DNA of 64,000 nt from Pontibacter aydingkolensis (GTDB lineage Bacteria > Bacteroidota > Bacteroidia > Cytophagales > Hymenobacteraceae), in contig NZ_JAHYXK010000011.1 of NCBI RefSeq assembly GCF_019443125.1, positions 62,001 to 126,000 of the forward strand, in the 5' to 3' direction. Each line of letters begins with the position of its first letter. Within the stretch, counting starts at the first letter, position 1. Shown here piece by piece: positions 26,973 to 35,498 of this stretch. The notes under the pieces were generated by a model. The model was not told where the DNA came from and did no database searches. It saw nothing but the letters and a program-made list of their open reading frames with translations. The translations under genes and the position numbers were made by a program.

Positions 26973-27074
26973 TATTGGTTTATTGTTTTAAGTTGCATTA
27001 AATGCTTGCTGATTTTCATATTAGCTTCCTTGCTTTTAGCCAGCTTTCGCCTCGCCGGCTGGGCCCTACTTTTT

Positions 27075-27200
27075 GTCCCCGAATCAAGTTCAGGATATTC
27101 TACTTGACACAAGGAACCACCCCGCCTGCGGCACCCCTCCTTGAAAAAAGGAGGGGTGTGAAAAAAGTCAAGTGGCACATCCCGAACTTGATTCGGGGAC
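27075..27200. repeat. Palindromic repeat, family D
   Basis: Terminal inverted repeats of 22 nt with one mismatch: GTCCCCGAATCAAGTTC... (27075-27096) and its reverse complement (27179-27200). Nested inside is a 10-bp hairpin ACCCCTCCTT / AAGGAGGGGT (27133-27157). Confidence 0.75.
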
Positions 27201-27344
27201 GCTCCTTTCCCGATGGCCCCTACCCCCACTCGCTGAACGCTCTTTATCGATGGCCCCTACCCCCAACAGTGGACCGTCGTTAGTGCACCTGGCTGTAACC
27301 GTTGCTGCGTATCCAAATTTAGTTCTATAAAGGATAACTTAGGG

Positions 27345-27440
27345 TTACTACTTTTCTTCTTGTCATCCTGTAAGGATCTTGGTAGAAGGGAGGTTAAGCT
27401 ATTCTATAACACACCCCCAACCCCTCTCAAGAGGGGAATT
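27345..27440. repeat. Family B repeat, copy 2
   Basis: Contains CTTGTCATCCTGTAAGGATC followed by TTGGTAGAAGGGAGGTTAAG. This is the same module as 35330-35385 and the inverse of 22557-22606. Next comes CCCCAACCCCTCTCAAGAGG. Confidence 0.7.
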
Positions 27441-27506
27441 GTTCCTAGCTAAAGTCCTCTTTGAAGTCGCATATTCAATATTAGTTTCGGGAGGGGATGA
27501 TTTTCC

Positions 27507-28499
27507 TTACCTCGGCACCTCTATTTTCTGAATGATCTGCTTGATCACGTCGTCAGCGGTTAGGCCTTCCATTTCGCGTTCCGGGGTTAGCAGGATACGG
27601 TGGCGTAGTACTACCGGGGCAAGCTCTTGCACATCCTCAGGCGTTACAAAGCCACGGCCGCGTAGGGCGGCAAAGGCTTTGGAGCTGTTAAGTAAGGCAA
27701 TGGATGCACGCGGTGATGCGCCTAAGTATAGCGACTTGTTCGTGCGGGTTTCGCCAACGATCTGGGCAATATACTCCAGTAGCTTCTTATCAAGGTGCAC
27801 CTGCTGTACGGCTTCTCTTAAGGCGATTAGCTCATCCGCAGAAAGCACCGGCTGCACGCAATCCAGGTCGCGCTTCAGTTTTTCGCCGTTGTGCTGCAGT
27901 TCAAGTATGGCAATTTCTTCCTCCAGGCTTGGGTACTCTACCAGCACCTTAAACATGAAACGGTCCAGCTGGGCCTCTGGCAGACGGTAAGTGCCTTCCT
28001 GCTCAATCGGGTTTTGAGTAGCCAGCACCACAAATGGAGATGCCAGTTGGTATACTTTGCCGTCGTGGGTTACGTGCTGCTCTTCCATTACCTCAAACAA
28101 AGAGGCCTGGGTTTTGGCTGGGGCACGGTTTATTTCATCTATCAACACAATGTTAGCGAAGATAGGGCCGCGCTTATAGTCAAATGTTATGGTGCCCGGG
28201 TGGAAAACCGAAGTTCCCAACACATCTGATGGCATTAGGTCCGGCGTGAACTGAATTCTGCTGAAATCCACCTGCACGGTGCGGGCAAGCAGTTTAGCTG
28301 TTAAGGTTTTTGCAATGCCGGGTACACCTTCGATCAGCACGTGGCCTTCTGCCAGCATGGCTACCAATAGCAACTCTATCAGGGTTTCCTGACCAACGAT
28401 TACCTGGCGCAGCTCTGCTTTAATGCGGTTTGTTGCTTGGCGCAGGTTGCTGTAGTCTGTTTTGTTTTCCTGTGCTGTTATCAATACTTCTTCTTCCAT
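27507..28499 (-). CDS. MoxR family AAA+ ATPase
   Basis: A 330-residue cytoplasmic AAA+ protein. Walker A is GVPGIAKTLTAKLLA, Walker B VLIDEINRAPAKTQ, sensor 1 VLATQNPIEQEGTY, and the arginine-finger region is LPEAQLDRFMFKV. A C-terminal lid includes SLYLGASPRASIALLNSSKA, the MoxR signature. MoxR ATPases act as chaperones that mature or remodel partner complexes, usually with von Willebrand A or DUF58 proteins. It starts 2 nt after the DUF4350 stop, so it belongs to the same tightly packed operon. Confidence 0.95.
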   Translation of the reverse strand: MEEEVLITAQENKTDYSNLRQATNRIKAELRQVIVGQETLIELLLVAMLAEGHVLIEGVPGIAKTLTAKLLARTVQVDFSRIQFTPDLMPSDVLGTSVFHPGTITFDYKRGPIFANIVLIDEINRAPAKTQASLFEVMEEQHVTHDGKVYQLASPFVVLATQNPIEQEGTYRLPEAQLDRFMFKVLVEYPSLEEEIAILELQHNGEKLKRDLDCVQPVLSADELIALREAVQQVHLDKKLLEYIAQIVGETRTNKSLYLGASPRASIALLNSSKAFAALRGRGFVTPEDVQELAPVVLRHRILLTPEREMEGLTADDVIKQIIQKIEVPR

Positions 28500-28501
28500 C
28501 T

Positions 28502-29689
28502 TTATGCGTGAGCCTTTGGCCCTATTGATGTTTGTCTGTAAAATTCTTCTAAATAGTTGTTGAGCATCATCAGCGTTTGTACACCGATGCTGCTGCTTTC
28601 CCGGATGCTGCTAACCAGGTTGAAAATGTTAGTTACCAAGGCTTCGTCTGCCCCGGATTTATTTACAAGCCTATCTTTTAACTCTTCGTCCCAGGTGTTG
28701 GTGCTGATGTGGTAATGCAGGCGCAGGTGCTCCAGAAAGTATGATATCTTCTTCTCGGCTATATTCTTGTGGTCGCCGTTGTTAAAGTATAAACTGCCGA
28801 TGGTCTTGACAAAATCAAGCGTAGTGTTGCGTGGTGGCTCAACAACCGGAATAACACGCTGTGTGCGTTTGCTCTTGAACAGCAGGAATAGCACCATACT
28901 TACCAAAGCAATGTAATAGGCCCAGGTAAGCGGCTCATACTCCATCAGCACCCGAAATACAGATTGATTCTCTATTCGACCCTGTTTCTGGTACTCGTCC
29001 CAATAAACCGTTTTTACTGGTAAATGGGATAAAGCTGTGGCTGCATATTCGCTTTGATTTTGGGTAAGCAACTGGTAGTTTGTAAAAGCCAGCGGAACAG
29101 AGCTGATGTAAAACCAGCCACGGCCAAACCGCACTTTCATGAAATTAAGATAACCGGCTTTGTTTCGGCCCAATGCTATGTGCCCGGCTTTGGGGTCTGC
29201 GTCTAAGTATACAGCTTCCTGGTTTTTAGGGTAAGTATAAACAAGGTGCGCTTGCTGGCTCGTAAAGTATAAAGCAGTAGAATCAGGAGATGTGCTACCC
29301 AACGTTTCTGTGTCAAACTTTAGCGTATCGGTCAGAAACATAGAGAAGTGCTCTGCAGCAATGAAAACCTGGTTACCACGGCTCACGAAGTCCAGCAAAG
29401 CATTAGTATCTACACTATCTGCCTCAAAATTATTATGGATAAACACATAGTTGCCCGACAGGGTAGAGTCCTGCAGCAGATTATAGATTGGCTCCCGGAC
29501 TTCCTGTGCTTTTTTGCCCGGAAATATGCCTGGCAGCAGGTCGTACAGGGCATAGGTGCCAAACGGTATCTTATCTTTACGTGAGTAAGTATGCGTCCAG
29601 TCTACAGGCTGCGGACGGAAGTACTCCAGCAGTACCAAGGCGCCGAAAAGCAGCACGATCAGGGCGATATATCTGCGGTAGCCTTTCAT
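28502..29689 (-). CDS. DUF4350 domain-containing membrane protein
   Basis: A 395-residue protein. ATG 29689 is chosen because it overlaps the upstream stop by 4 nt (ATGA type) and directly precedes the first helix (YIALIVLLFGALVLLEYF); upstream in-frame codons to 29779 lie inside the DUF4129 gene. The periplasmic DUF4350 domain (about 40-240, with YALYDLLPGIFPGK and FVSRGNQVFIAAEHF) is a glutamine-amidotransferase-like fold without an obvious catalytic Cys. A second helix (TWAYYIALVSMVLFLLFK) leads to a cytoplasmic tail. DUF4350 genes typically sit beside moxR, DUF58 and DUF4129 genes, as here. Function unknown. Confidence 0.85.
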   Translation of the reverse strand: MKGYRRYIALIVLLFGALVLLEYFRPQPVDWTHTYSRKDKIPFGTYALYDLLPGIFPGKKAQEVREPIYNLLQDSTLSGNYVFIHNNFEADSVDTNALLDFVSRGNQVFIAAEHFSMFLTDTLKFDTETLGSTSPDSTALYFTSQQAHLVYTYPKNQEAVYLDADPKAGHIALGRNKAGYLNFMKVRFGRGWFYISSVPLAFTNYQLLTQNQSEYAATALSHLPVKTVYWDEYQKQGRIENQSVFRVLMEYEPLTWAYYIALVSMVLFLLFKSKRTQRVIPVVEPPRNTTLDFVKTIGSLYFNNGDHKNIAEKKISYFLEHLRLHYHISTNTWDEELKDRLVNKSGADEALVTNIFNLVSSIRESSSIGVQTLMMLNNYLEEFYRQTSIGPKAHA

Positions 29690-30423
29690 GCGTACTGTTT
29701 TATCTGTTTGTCGAAAAGTATAAATTCTGCTCTGGCGGAAGTAAAAAGCTCGTCGCCGAGGGCTGCGCCGCCGTACCATACATACTCAAACATGCTGGTA
29801 AGCTGCTCAAACTCACGGCGTAGTTCAGGTGCTTTAATTTCGTTGATGTAGCTACGGTTGGTCTTGCCCGGTTTCCAAAGTATAAATCCATGGTCGGTCA
29901 GGTTCTTTAGGCTTTGCAGGTAGTGCAGGCGTATGGCCTTACGGAAATCGCGCTGCCCTATGGCTTCCTCGATCAAAGACCTGATGTCCATTTCGTGGAT
30001 GTTCTCTTCATATACTTCATAAGCCATTTCGCTCTCAATTGATTTGCGGGAGAACAGGTTGGTCATATCCATTCTCAGCAGCTTTACAATAATAAAGATG
30101 ATGCCCGCCACGATAAATGCATAGATCAGATACTCCCAGACAGGACCGGACTTCGTACTGTAAAATACTTTGCTAAGCCACCTGGTAAACTTGTTCCATA
30201 CTTTTTCGAGGAAGGTCTTGTCGGGTTTAACCTCTTCAAAATACTGGAAATCCTTATCGGAGCGTAGTTCCTCTACCTGTTCTGGGTCGAACTGGCGCAC
30301 CGTAACAGGTACCTGCGAAGCCGGAATGCTATCTTTTGACTGGGCATAGGTAGCTGGGCCAAAACCAAGAAGCAGGCAAAGTATAAGTATAAAAGTATAA
30401 GGTTGCTTAAAAGTCTCCTTCAT
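29686..30423 (-). CDS. DUF4129 domain-containing membrane protein
   Basis: A 245-residue protein. ATG 30423 gives a good signal peptide (PYTFILILCLLLGFGPATYA). A periplasmic stretch leads to one membrane helix (EYLIYAFIVAGIIFIIVKLL). The cytoplasmic DUF4129 domain follows at about 140-240, with EAIGQRDFRKAIRLHYLQSL, NRSYINEI and FEYVWYGGA typical of the family. It overlaps the upstream membrane-protein gene by 17 nt and the downstream DUF4350 gene by 4 nt, so translation is probably coupled. Function unknown; it belongs to the MoxR/DUF58 neighbourhood. Confidence 0.86.
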   Translation of the reverse strand: MKETFKQPYTFILILCLLLGFGPATYAQSKDSIPASQVPVTVRQFDPEQVEELRSDKDFQYFEEVKPDKTFLEKVWNKFTRWLSKVFYSTKSGPVWEYLIYAFIVAGIIFIIVKLLRMDMTNLFSRKSIESEMAYEVYEENIHEMDIRSLIEEAIGQRDFRKAIRLHYLQSLKNLTDHGFILWKPGKTNRSYINEIKAPELRREFEQLTSMFEYVWYGGAALGDELFTSARAEFILFDKQIKQYA

Positions 30424-31297
30424 TCTTAAAAGTATGGCTGTCACGCTTGCCGATCAGGTTTACCTGCTCCATCCATCCGATGCCGTCTTTCTGCTCTACC
30501 AGATGAAAGTACTGAAAAGCAATGGCAACCATGGTAATGCAGGAAATATAAATGTTGAAGACAGAGGAGATAGTATTAGCCGCTACAAGTAGTACATCAC
30601 TGTCTACGCCTGGCACCTCTAGCATACGCAGCATAGTAATGATACCTGCAGGTAAGGCAGCCAGCCAGCCAATCATTCCCTGAATAAACGCTACGATAAG
30701 CAGAAAGCCAAACGTGGCCCACCAGTTGTGCTTGATAAGGTAAAAGCAGCGCTCCACCGACTCGATCACTCCCAGTTCTTCGCGTATCATCACCATAAAG
30801 AACAAAGAGCAAACTACACCCAGGTATAAGCCAAAGCCTAGTAAGAAGAACCCGAAAAAGCAAACTAGGCCTATGCCTATGCCAGCGTAGATGGCCTGTA
30901 CCATGTTAACCTTTATATGCTCCCACACAGCGGCAGGCGATACCTCATCGTCGGAATCCATATACACTACAATAAAACTATACACCACCAGCGACACCAT
31001 AATATAGCCCAGCATGGTAAAGAACAGCATGACAATGTAGTTAAGCGACGTTACCTGCTGAAAAAAGCTGAACTCGCCGTAGGATCTATAATCACCGGTG
31101 CCGGATATAGACTGGAACAGGCGTGCCTGGTATAAGCCCGAAAAGATACCAGCCATTAAGGCAACCGGTGTTACGTAAAGCAATAAGGCTCTGGATAACG
31201 GTTTTAAGTTGTGCTTTATAAAATGGAAGGTGGCATTTAGTTTTTCGCCGAAGTCGCGCTCTTGCCTCAGGTTAATTTTCTGGCTTGTCTGGTACAT
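30407..31297 (-). CDS. Polytopic integral membrane protein of the SpoIIM/MoxR locus
   Basis: A 296-residue protein from ATG 31297 (MYQTSQKINLRQERDFGEKL); the frame is open upstream to 31411 but that part lies in the SpoIIM gene. About six hydrophobic segments are visible, including ALLLYVTPVALMAGIFSGLY, YIVMLFFTMLGYIMVSLVVY, GIGIGLVCFFGFFLLGFGLY and ATFGFLLIVAFIQGMIGWLA. The pattern resembles the DUF975/GlpM-like membrane proteins often annotated only as hypothetical. It overlaps SpoIIM by 26 nt and DUF4129 by 17 nt. No catalytic motif is visible. Confidence 0.8.
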   Translation of the reverse strand: MYQTSQKINLRQERDFGEKLNATFHFIKHNLKPLSRALLLYVTPVALMAGIFSGLYQARLFQSISGTGDYRSYGEFSFFQQVTSLNYIVMLFFTMLGYIMVSLVVYSFIVVYMDSDDEVSPAAVWEHIKVNMVQAIYAGIGIGLVCFFGFFLLGFGLYLGVVCSLFFMVMIREELGVIESVERCFYLIKHNWWATFGFLLIVAFIQGMIGWLAALPAGIITMLRMLEVPGVDSDVLLVAANTISSVFNIYISCITMVAIAFQYFHLVEQKDGIGWMEQVNLIGKRDSHTFKNEGDF

Positions 31298-32234
31298 GTT
31301 GCTTGTGCAGTAAACGTGGGTAAAGTATAAAGTAGTAAAGTATAAATGCTGCGGATGATAGTATGATAAACAAGCTAAGTGCCAGCGGCATATCAGTGTG
31401 GCGGGTAACAAAGCCCTCTAAAAAACCTGCGGTGATAAAAATTGGAACCAGCCCGACCACGATCTTGAGTCCGCGGCGGGCGCCTTGTTTAAAAGAGTGC
31501 AGCCGTGAATAGGTTTTCGGGAAAAGCAGGCTGTTGCCCATCACAAAACCGGCACAACCGGCAATTACAATGGCCGCTATCTCCAGGGTGCCGTGTATCC
31601 AGATGGTGAGTACGGATGTTAAAAGCAGGCCTTGTTTGTAAAAGAAATACTGGAAAGCCCCCAGCATGATTCCGTTGCTGAACAAGACCCAGAAAGTGCC
31701 CAGCGAAAAAAATACCCCCAGCACAAATGCCACAAAAGATACCTTTATGTTATTCAGCGTGATGTAGAGGAACATTTCTGTTTCGCCCTGACTTTTGTAA
31801 ACAGCCATCGGGTCTCCGTTCCGGATATTCTGCAAGGTCTGGTTTACATAGCTGTCGCCGAGAATAAGCCGGACAAAGGTATCATCCATGGCAGCAGAAA
31901 GTGCGCCTATGCCGCAGGCTATGGCAAAAACCAGGAAGGCATAGAGTAGCTGGCGGTGGTGCTCCCGAAACAGCAATGGCAACTCATACTTCCAGAAGGT
32001 AACAAAGCGGTTCTTCTTTTCTTTCTTGTTTTTGTAGATGGCCTGGTGTGTTTTGCCAGCCATGCTGTTCAGGTAAGCAGTTGTGTCGGAAGTAGGGTAA
32101 AAGGTACGCGCATAGGCCAGATCGTCGGTGAGCTCTATAAACCTGTCGGCTAGCGCATCGGGGCTGGTTGCCGCCTCAGTTTCGTAGGATTTCCACTTAA
32201 GTTTGTTTTTTCGGATAAAAGCTGCCTCGCGCAC
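31272..32234 (-). CDS. SpoIIM (stage II sporulation protein M) family membrane protein
   Basis: A 320-residue protein with GTG start at 32234. The start MREAAFIRKNKLKWKSYE is the standard opening for the non-sporulating SpoIIM family. NNIKVSFVAFVLGVFFSLGT and IWIHGTLEIAAIVIAGCAGF are its central signatures among about six helices. This organism type does not sporulate; in such bacteria SpoIIM homologues occur with RDD, DUF4129, DUF4350, MoxR and DUF58 genes, as here. The role is unknown. It heads the minus-strand operon and is divergent from the RDD gene with 78 bp between. Confidence 0.9.
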   Translation of the reverse strand: MREAAFIRKNKLKWKSYETEAATSPDALADRFIELTDDLAYARTFYPTSDTTAYLNSMAGKTHQAIYKNKKEKKNRFVTFWKYELPLLFREHHRQLLYAFLVFAIACGIGALSAAMDDTFVRLILGDSYVNQTLQNIRNGDPMAVYKSQGETEMFLYITLNNIKVSFVAFVLGVFFSLGTFWVLFSNGIMLGAFQYFFYKQGLLLTSVLTIWIHGTLEIAAIVIAGCAGFVMGNSLLFPKTYSRLHSFKQGARRGLKIVVGLVPIFITAGFLEGFVTRHTDMPLALSLFIILSSAAFILYYFILYPRLLHKQHVPDKPEN

Positions 32235-32312
32235 GGTACGGTGTGTGTTGTGTTATAAACCAAATATATATATCTTGTGATGTAAATAAAAGAAAGCAAA
32301 CTTTTTTCTCAG

Positions 32313-33032
32313 ATGAATACCGTAAAAATCCAGACAACGCAGAACGTTGAGGTGGAGTACCCGCTGGCTAGTGTAGGCGACAGGATCGTAGCAACTATTA
32401 TTGATGGGGCTGTTTTTGTTGTTTGGTTTATGGCAATGGCTGTGGCATTTCAGTTCAGCAATTTTGTAAATGAGGTAGTATACTTTGTTTTGCTGATGCT
32501 GCCACCGATGTTTTACCACCTGCTCTTCGAGATTTTTATGAACGGGCAAAGTATAGGCAAAAAAGCCCGCGATATTAAAGTGGTAAAGCTGTCCGGAGAA
32601 GCACCATCTGTTGGCGATTACCTGCTGCGCTGGCTTTTCAGGTTAGTAGATATGGGAATCTCGAGTGGTTTAGTGGCTGTAATTACGGTTGCCGCCAGCA
32701 GCAAAGGTCAACGCCTCGGCGATATGGCTGCTGGTACCTGTGTTATCCGTACACGCGCTGTGCAAAGACGGGCTCCTTTGATGATGAAAACCGAAGAAAA
32801 TTACCAGATTGTTTTTCCGGAAGTGAGCCAGCTTAACGACCAAGACCTGGTCCAGATACGGAAATTGGCCTATAAGGCAAAACAGCATCAGAACTACGAA
32901 CTGCTAGAGAAAACAGCTTTGCGCGTAAAAGAAGTTACCGGTATTCAAACCGATTTATCTGACTGGGAATTTCTTAAAACTGTTGCCAAAGACTACCACC
33001 ATTATACCCATGGCGAGATAGAGGTACGTTAG
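32313..33032 (+). CDS. RDD family membrane protein
   Basis: A 239-residue protein. YPLASVGDRIVATIIDGAVF is the RDD signature region (R, D, D near and in helix 1). Helix 2 follows (VYFVLLMLPPMFYHLLFEIF) with NGQSIGKKARDIKVVKLSGE after it, then a third helix and GQRLGDMAAGTCVIRTRAV. The C-terminal 80 residues are a soluble charged extension. RDD proteins are multi-pass inner-membrane proteins, some shown to act as ion antiporters. It is divergently arranged with the SpoIIM operon and is its usual neighbour in other bacteria. Confidence 0.92.
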   Translation: MNTVKIQTTQNVEVEYPLASVGDRIVATIIDGAVFVVWFMAMAVAFQFSNFVNEVVYFVLLMLPPMFYHLLFEIFMNGQSIGKKARDIKVVKLSGEAPSVGDYLLRWLFRLVDMGISSGLVAVITVAASSKGQRLGDMAAGTCVIRTRAVQRRAPLMMKTEENYQIVFPEVSQLNDQDLVQIRKLAYKAKQHQNYELLEKTALRVKEVTGIQTDLSDWEFLKTVAKDYHHYTHGEIEVR

Positions 33033-33067
33033 TTGACGAAAATATAACATACAAAAAGTTTACTGCT

Positions 33068-33100
33068 AAAAGCCGTTCCCAAAGTATGGGGACGGCTTTT
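33068..33100 (+). terminator. Terminator after RDD gene
   Basis: AAAAGCCGTtCCC pairs with GGGgACGGCTTTT across AAAGTAT, followed by TGTATTTTA. The loop is an AAGTAT copy. Confidence 0.75.
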
Positions 33101-33286
33101 GTATTTTAAGGAATAGCAGTCAGATCTAAAGCCGGTTTATTAAATGAAATAAAGTATACAAATTGTTTCTATAGTATAAATTGAATATTTATATTAGATG
33201 TTATGAAAGTATTATCTTGCTAGAATAAGTTCGCAACCATACTTCCTGATTGGTTAAATGCTGCCCTGGTAGTCTAAAATATATGT

Positions 33287-33877
33287 ATGCAAAAAAACAT
33301 CTTGATTATAGAAGACGAACGACTGGTTGCAGAGTACATATCTTCCATACTTAGGGAGGCAGGGTATAGCGGGGCTGCCATAGCAGACAATCGTGCCGGT
33401 GCTGTTGCATTCTATACAAATAATCCTGTAAGCCTTATCATCAGTGACCTTAACCTGTTTGGCGTGTATGAGGGGCACCTTATCGTGCGCGAACTGCAAA
33501 AGATAAAGCCTGCTCCTGTAGTCTATTTAACCGCTTACTCTGAGCAGCAAACCCTGGAGGATGCCCTGTCTACGGAACCTATAGCTTATGTACTAAAGCC
33601 TTTTACCGAAAGGCAATTGCTGGTAGCTGTTAAAATGGCTTTACGGCAGCACGCTGAAGCCTGCGTAAATGGCAGTGAACAAAGACCCTCGGACCGGGAA
33701 ATGGACATTGTACGCTACCTGGCAGAAGGATACAAAAGCAAGGAAATTGCCGAGAAACTTTTTATCAGTGAAAACACAGTAAGAACACACCGCCGTAACC
33801 TGCTCCGCAAATTCGACCTTAGAACCAGTTCAGAGCTTATAGCCATGGCCGTTAAGTTGAAGTGGATAAAGTCTTAG
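33287..33877 (+). CDS. Two-component response regulator, receiver plus LuxR-type HTH
   Basis: A 196-residue protein. The receiver domain (1-120) shows acidic residues IIEDE near position 10, the phosphoacceptor Asp54 in LIISDLNLFG, Thr in VVYLTAYSE and Lys in YVLKPF. A LuxR/NarL helix-turn-helix follows at about 133-190 (SDREMDIVRYLAEGYKSKEI, LFISENTVRTHRRNL). It is followed 10 bp later by its probable partner kinase. Target genes are unknown. Confidence 0.94.
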   Translation: MQKNILIIEDERLVAEYISSILREAGYSGAAIADNRAGAVAFYTNNPVSLIISDLNLFGVYEGHLIVRELQKIKPAPVVYLTAYSEQQTLEDALSTEPIAYVLKPFTERQLLVAVKMALRQHAEACVNGSEQRPSDREMDIVRYLAEGYKSKEIAEKLFISENTVRTHRRNLLRKFDLRTSSELIAMAVKLKWIKS

Positions 33878-33887
33878 GCCGGGAAGT

Positions 33888-35201
33888 ATGCAGCAAATCA
33901 AAAAGTATGTCAGTGCTATAACCGGCGACAGCCAAGCCTTTCGCCTGGAGCATCGCATCTTTAATATCTCCAGTTTCTTAATAACTACTTTCGCTATTGT
34001 AGGAGCTGTAGCCAATTACCTGATAGACTTGCCCCCGGCCACTGTCTGGCTAAGTGTAGCCGGAGCCCTTATCTCAGCGTGGTTATACTTTGTTGGGCGA
34101 GTAAAAAGGATTTTTTCTGCCAGCCTGATTTTTTGCTATGTAGCTGCTTCGCTGGGTTTGCTAAGCGTAATGCATTTTTATAACGGCGGCATCGATGGCA
34201 ACCTGTTTTACCTGATCATCATGCTGCTGAACATCTTTCTGCTGATGGTGCCGCCGCGGTATCAGTACTGGGTGTTCGGAATTATGTATACAGATTTGCT
34301 CTTGTTGCTGGTGCTGGAATACTATAATCCGGGCTGGGTGATACCCTACGACTCTCAGGAAGAAAGAATGATAGACTATGGGGTAACATTGCTGTACTCC
34401 ATGTTCTACACAACTATCGTTATTGTTACCTTCCGGAAGAGCTACAATTCAGAAAGGCAAAAGGTGGTTGAGCAGAATAACCAGCTATTAACCCTAAACG
34501 AACAGATTCTGAGTCAGCAGAAACGGCTGGAGGAGAAAACCCATGAGCTGGAGGCTTCCGTTAAAATCGCCAACGAACGTAACGAGCACATAAACATGCT
34601 GTTACGCGAACTTAACCACCGTGTAAAAAACAACCTGCAGGTAGTAAGCAGCTTGCTAAACCTGCAGGCCTATGCTATAACCGATGAGAATGCTAGAAGG
34701 GCGCTGCTGGAGGGAAAAAATAGGCTGCTATCTATGATTCTGATACATCAGCGGCTGTACCAAAACGATAACGCCACGGAGATATACATGCCGGATTACC
34801 TAAAAGACCTTACTGAAACCATCATGTTTACCTATAGCAACGAGTTTGACGAAGACATGCTGGAATATGACGTTGAACCTATTTGGATGAACGTAGAAGC
34901 TGCAATACCTGTGGGCCTTATCTGCAACGAGTTAATTACAAATGCCTTTAAGTATGCTTATGCTGAGATAGATGAGCCATTACTTCACATCAAACTATCC
35001 GCTATGCCGGATAAATACCTACTGCAGGTAAGCGACAATGGACCGGGTATGCAAGATAATGGACAAGCTAAAACCTTCGGCCTGGATCTGATCAGCTCGC
35101 TTTTAAAGCAACTAGACGGTAACATGGAAATGGATACAGATGCCGGAACAAAAGTAACGGTTAAGTTCAGTAAAGTACTCAAGCCTGTATTGTTGGAGTA
35201 G
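33888..35201 (+). CDS. Membrane sensor histidine kinase, HisKA_2 type
   Basis: A 437-residue kinase. Six N-terminal membrane helices (about residues 25-185, for example LFYLIIMLLNIFLLMVPPRY) form the input region, with no periplasmic sensor domain of size. A coiled coil (about 190-235) joins to the HisKA_2 dimer domain with the phosphoacceptor His in LLRELNHRVKNNLQVVSSLL. The ATPase domain has NELITNAFKYAY (N box), VSDNGPGMQD (G1) and TFGLDLISSLLKQLDG (G2). HisKA_2 kinases commonly pair with LuxR-type or ANTAR regulators. The signal is unknown and probably sensed in the membrane. Confidence 0.93.
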   Translation: MQQIKKYVSAITGDSQAFRLEHRIFNISSFLITTFAIVGAVANYLIDLPPATVWLSVAGALISAWLYFVGRVKRIFSASLIFCYVAASLGLLSVMHFYNGGIDGNLFYLIIMLLNIFLLMVPPRYQYWVFGIMYTDLLLLLVLEYYNPGWVIPYDSQEERMIDYGVTLLYSMFYTTIVIVTFRKSYNSERQKVVEQNNQLLTLNEQILSQQKRLEEKTHELEASVKIANERNEHINMLLRELNHRVKNNLQVVSSLLNLQAYAITDENARRALLEGKNRLLSMILIHQRLYQNDNATEIYMPDYLKDLTETIMFTYSNEFDEDMLEYDVEPIWMNVEAAIPVGLICNELITNAFKYAYAEIDEPLLHIKLSAMPDKYLLQVSDNGPGMQDNGQAKTFGLDLISSLLKQLDGNMEMDTDAGTKVTVKFSKVLKPVLLE

Positions 35202-35216
35202 GGTGATTTTGATTGT

Positions 35217-35405
35217 TATACAGGTCCCAACCACCCTCCTGTATTACCTCACCCCACCCCTCTCCTAAAAACAGGAGAGGGAGTTTTATACTTACTGCTT
35301 TTTCTGCCATCACAATAGTTAAAGCACTTCCTCTTTGTCATCCTGTAAAGGATCTTGTGAGAAGGGAGGTTAAGCAACAGCTACTAAGTTTACACAAATG
35401 CTAAA
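35217..35405. repeat. Family B repeat cluster, copy 3
   Basis: Contains TACCTCACCCCACCCCTCTC then CTAAAAACAGGAGAGGGAGT (to 35284). TGCCATCACAATAGTT leads into TTTGTCATCCTGTAAAGGAT and GAGAAGGGAGGTTAAGC (35333-35375). The two halves are in opposite relative orientation compared with copy 1. It fills most of the 297-bp gap between the kinase and pbpC. Confidence 0.7.
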
Positions 35406-35498
35406 GTAATAGCAGAACTCTCCGCCTTATCTAAGTCATAGATTCCAGACTTGTTTAGGAGAGGGGCCATGGGTGTTTGGATAAATAATGTGCTGCTA

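Larger units (their letters stand above)
26973..27506. other. Repeat-filled gap between moxR and DUF58 gene
   Basis: 534 bp. It contains family D (27075-27200), an 18-nt direct repeat (CGATGGCCCCTACCCCCA at 27211 and 27248) and family B modules (27345-27440). No credible gene is present; an 85-codon frame at 26972-27229 spans the repeat. Confidence 0.6.

Noticed and set aside
27075..27200. Possible insertion sequence with terminal inverted repeats
   Set aside because: Only 126 bp, no open frame, no visible target-site duplication; kept as a non-coding repeat only.
26972..27229. 85-codon minus-strand frame upstream of the DUF58 gene
   Set aside because: Made of repeat sequence (family D), low-complexity and unlike any protein I know.
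31272..32234. SpoIIM as evidence of sporulation
   Set aside because: The rest of the window is typical Bacteroidota; SpoIIM homologues are widespread in non-sporulating bacteria within this same gene neighbourhood.
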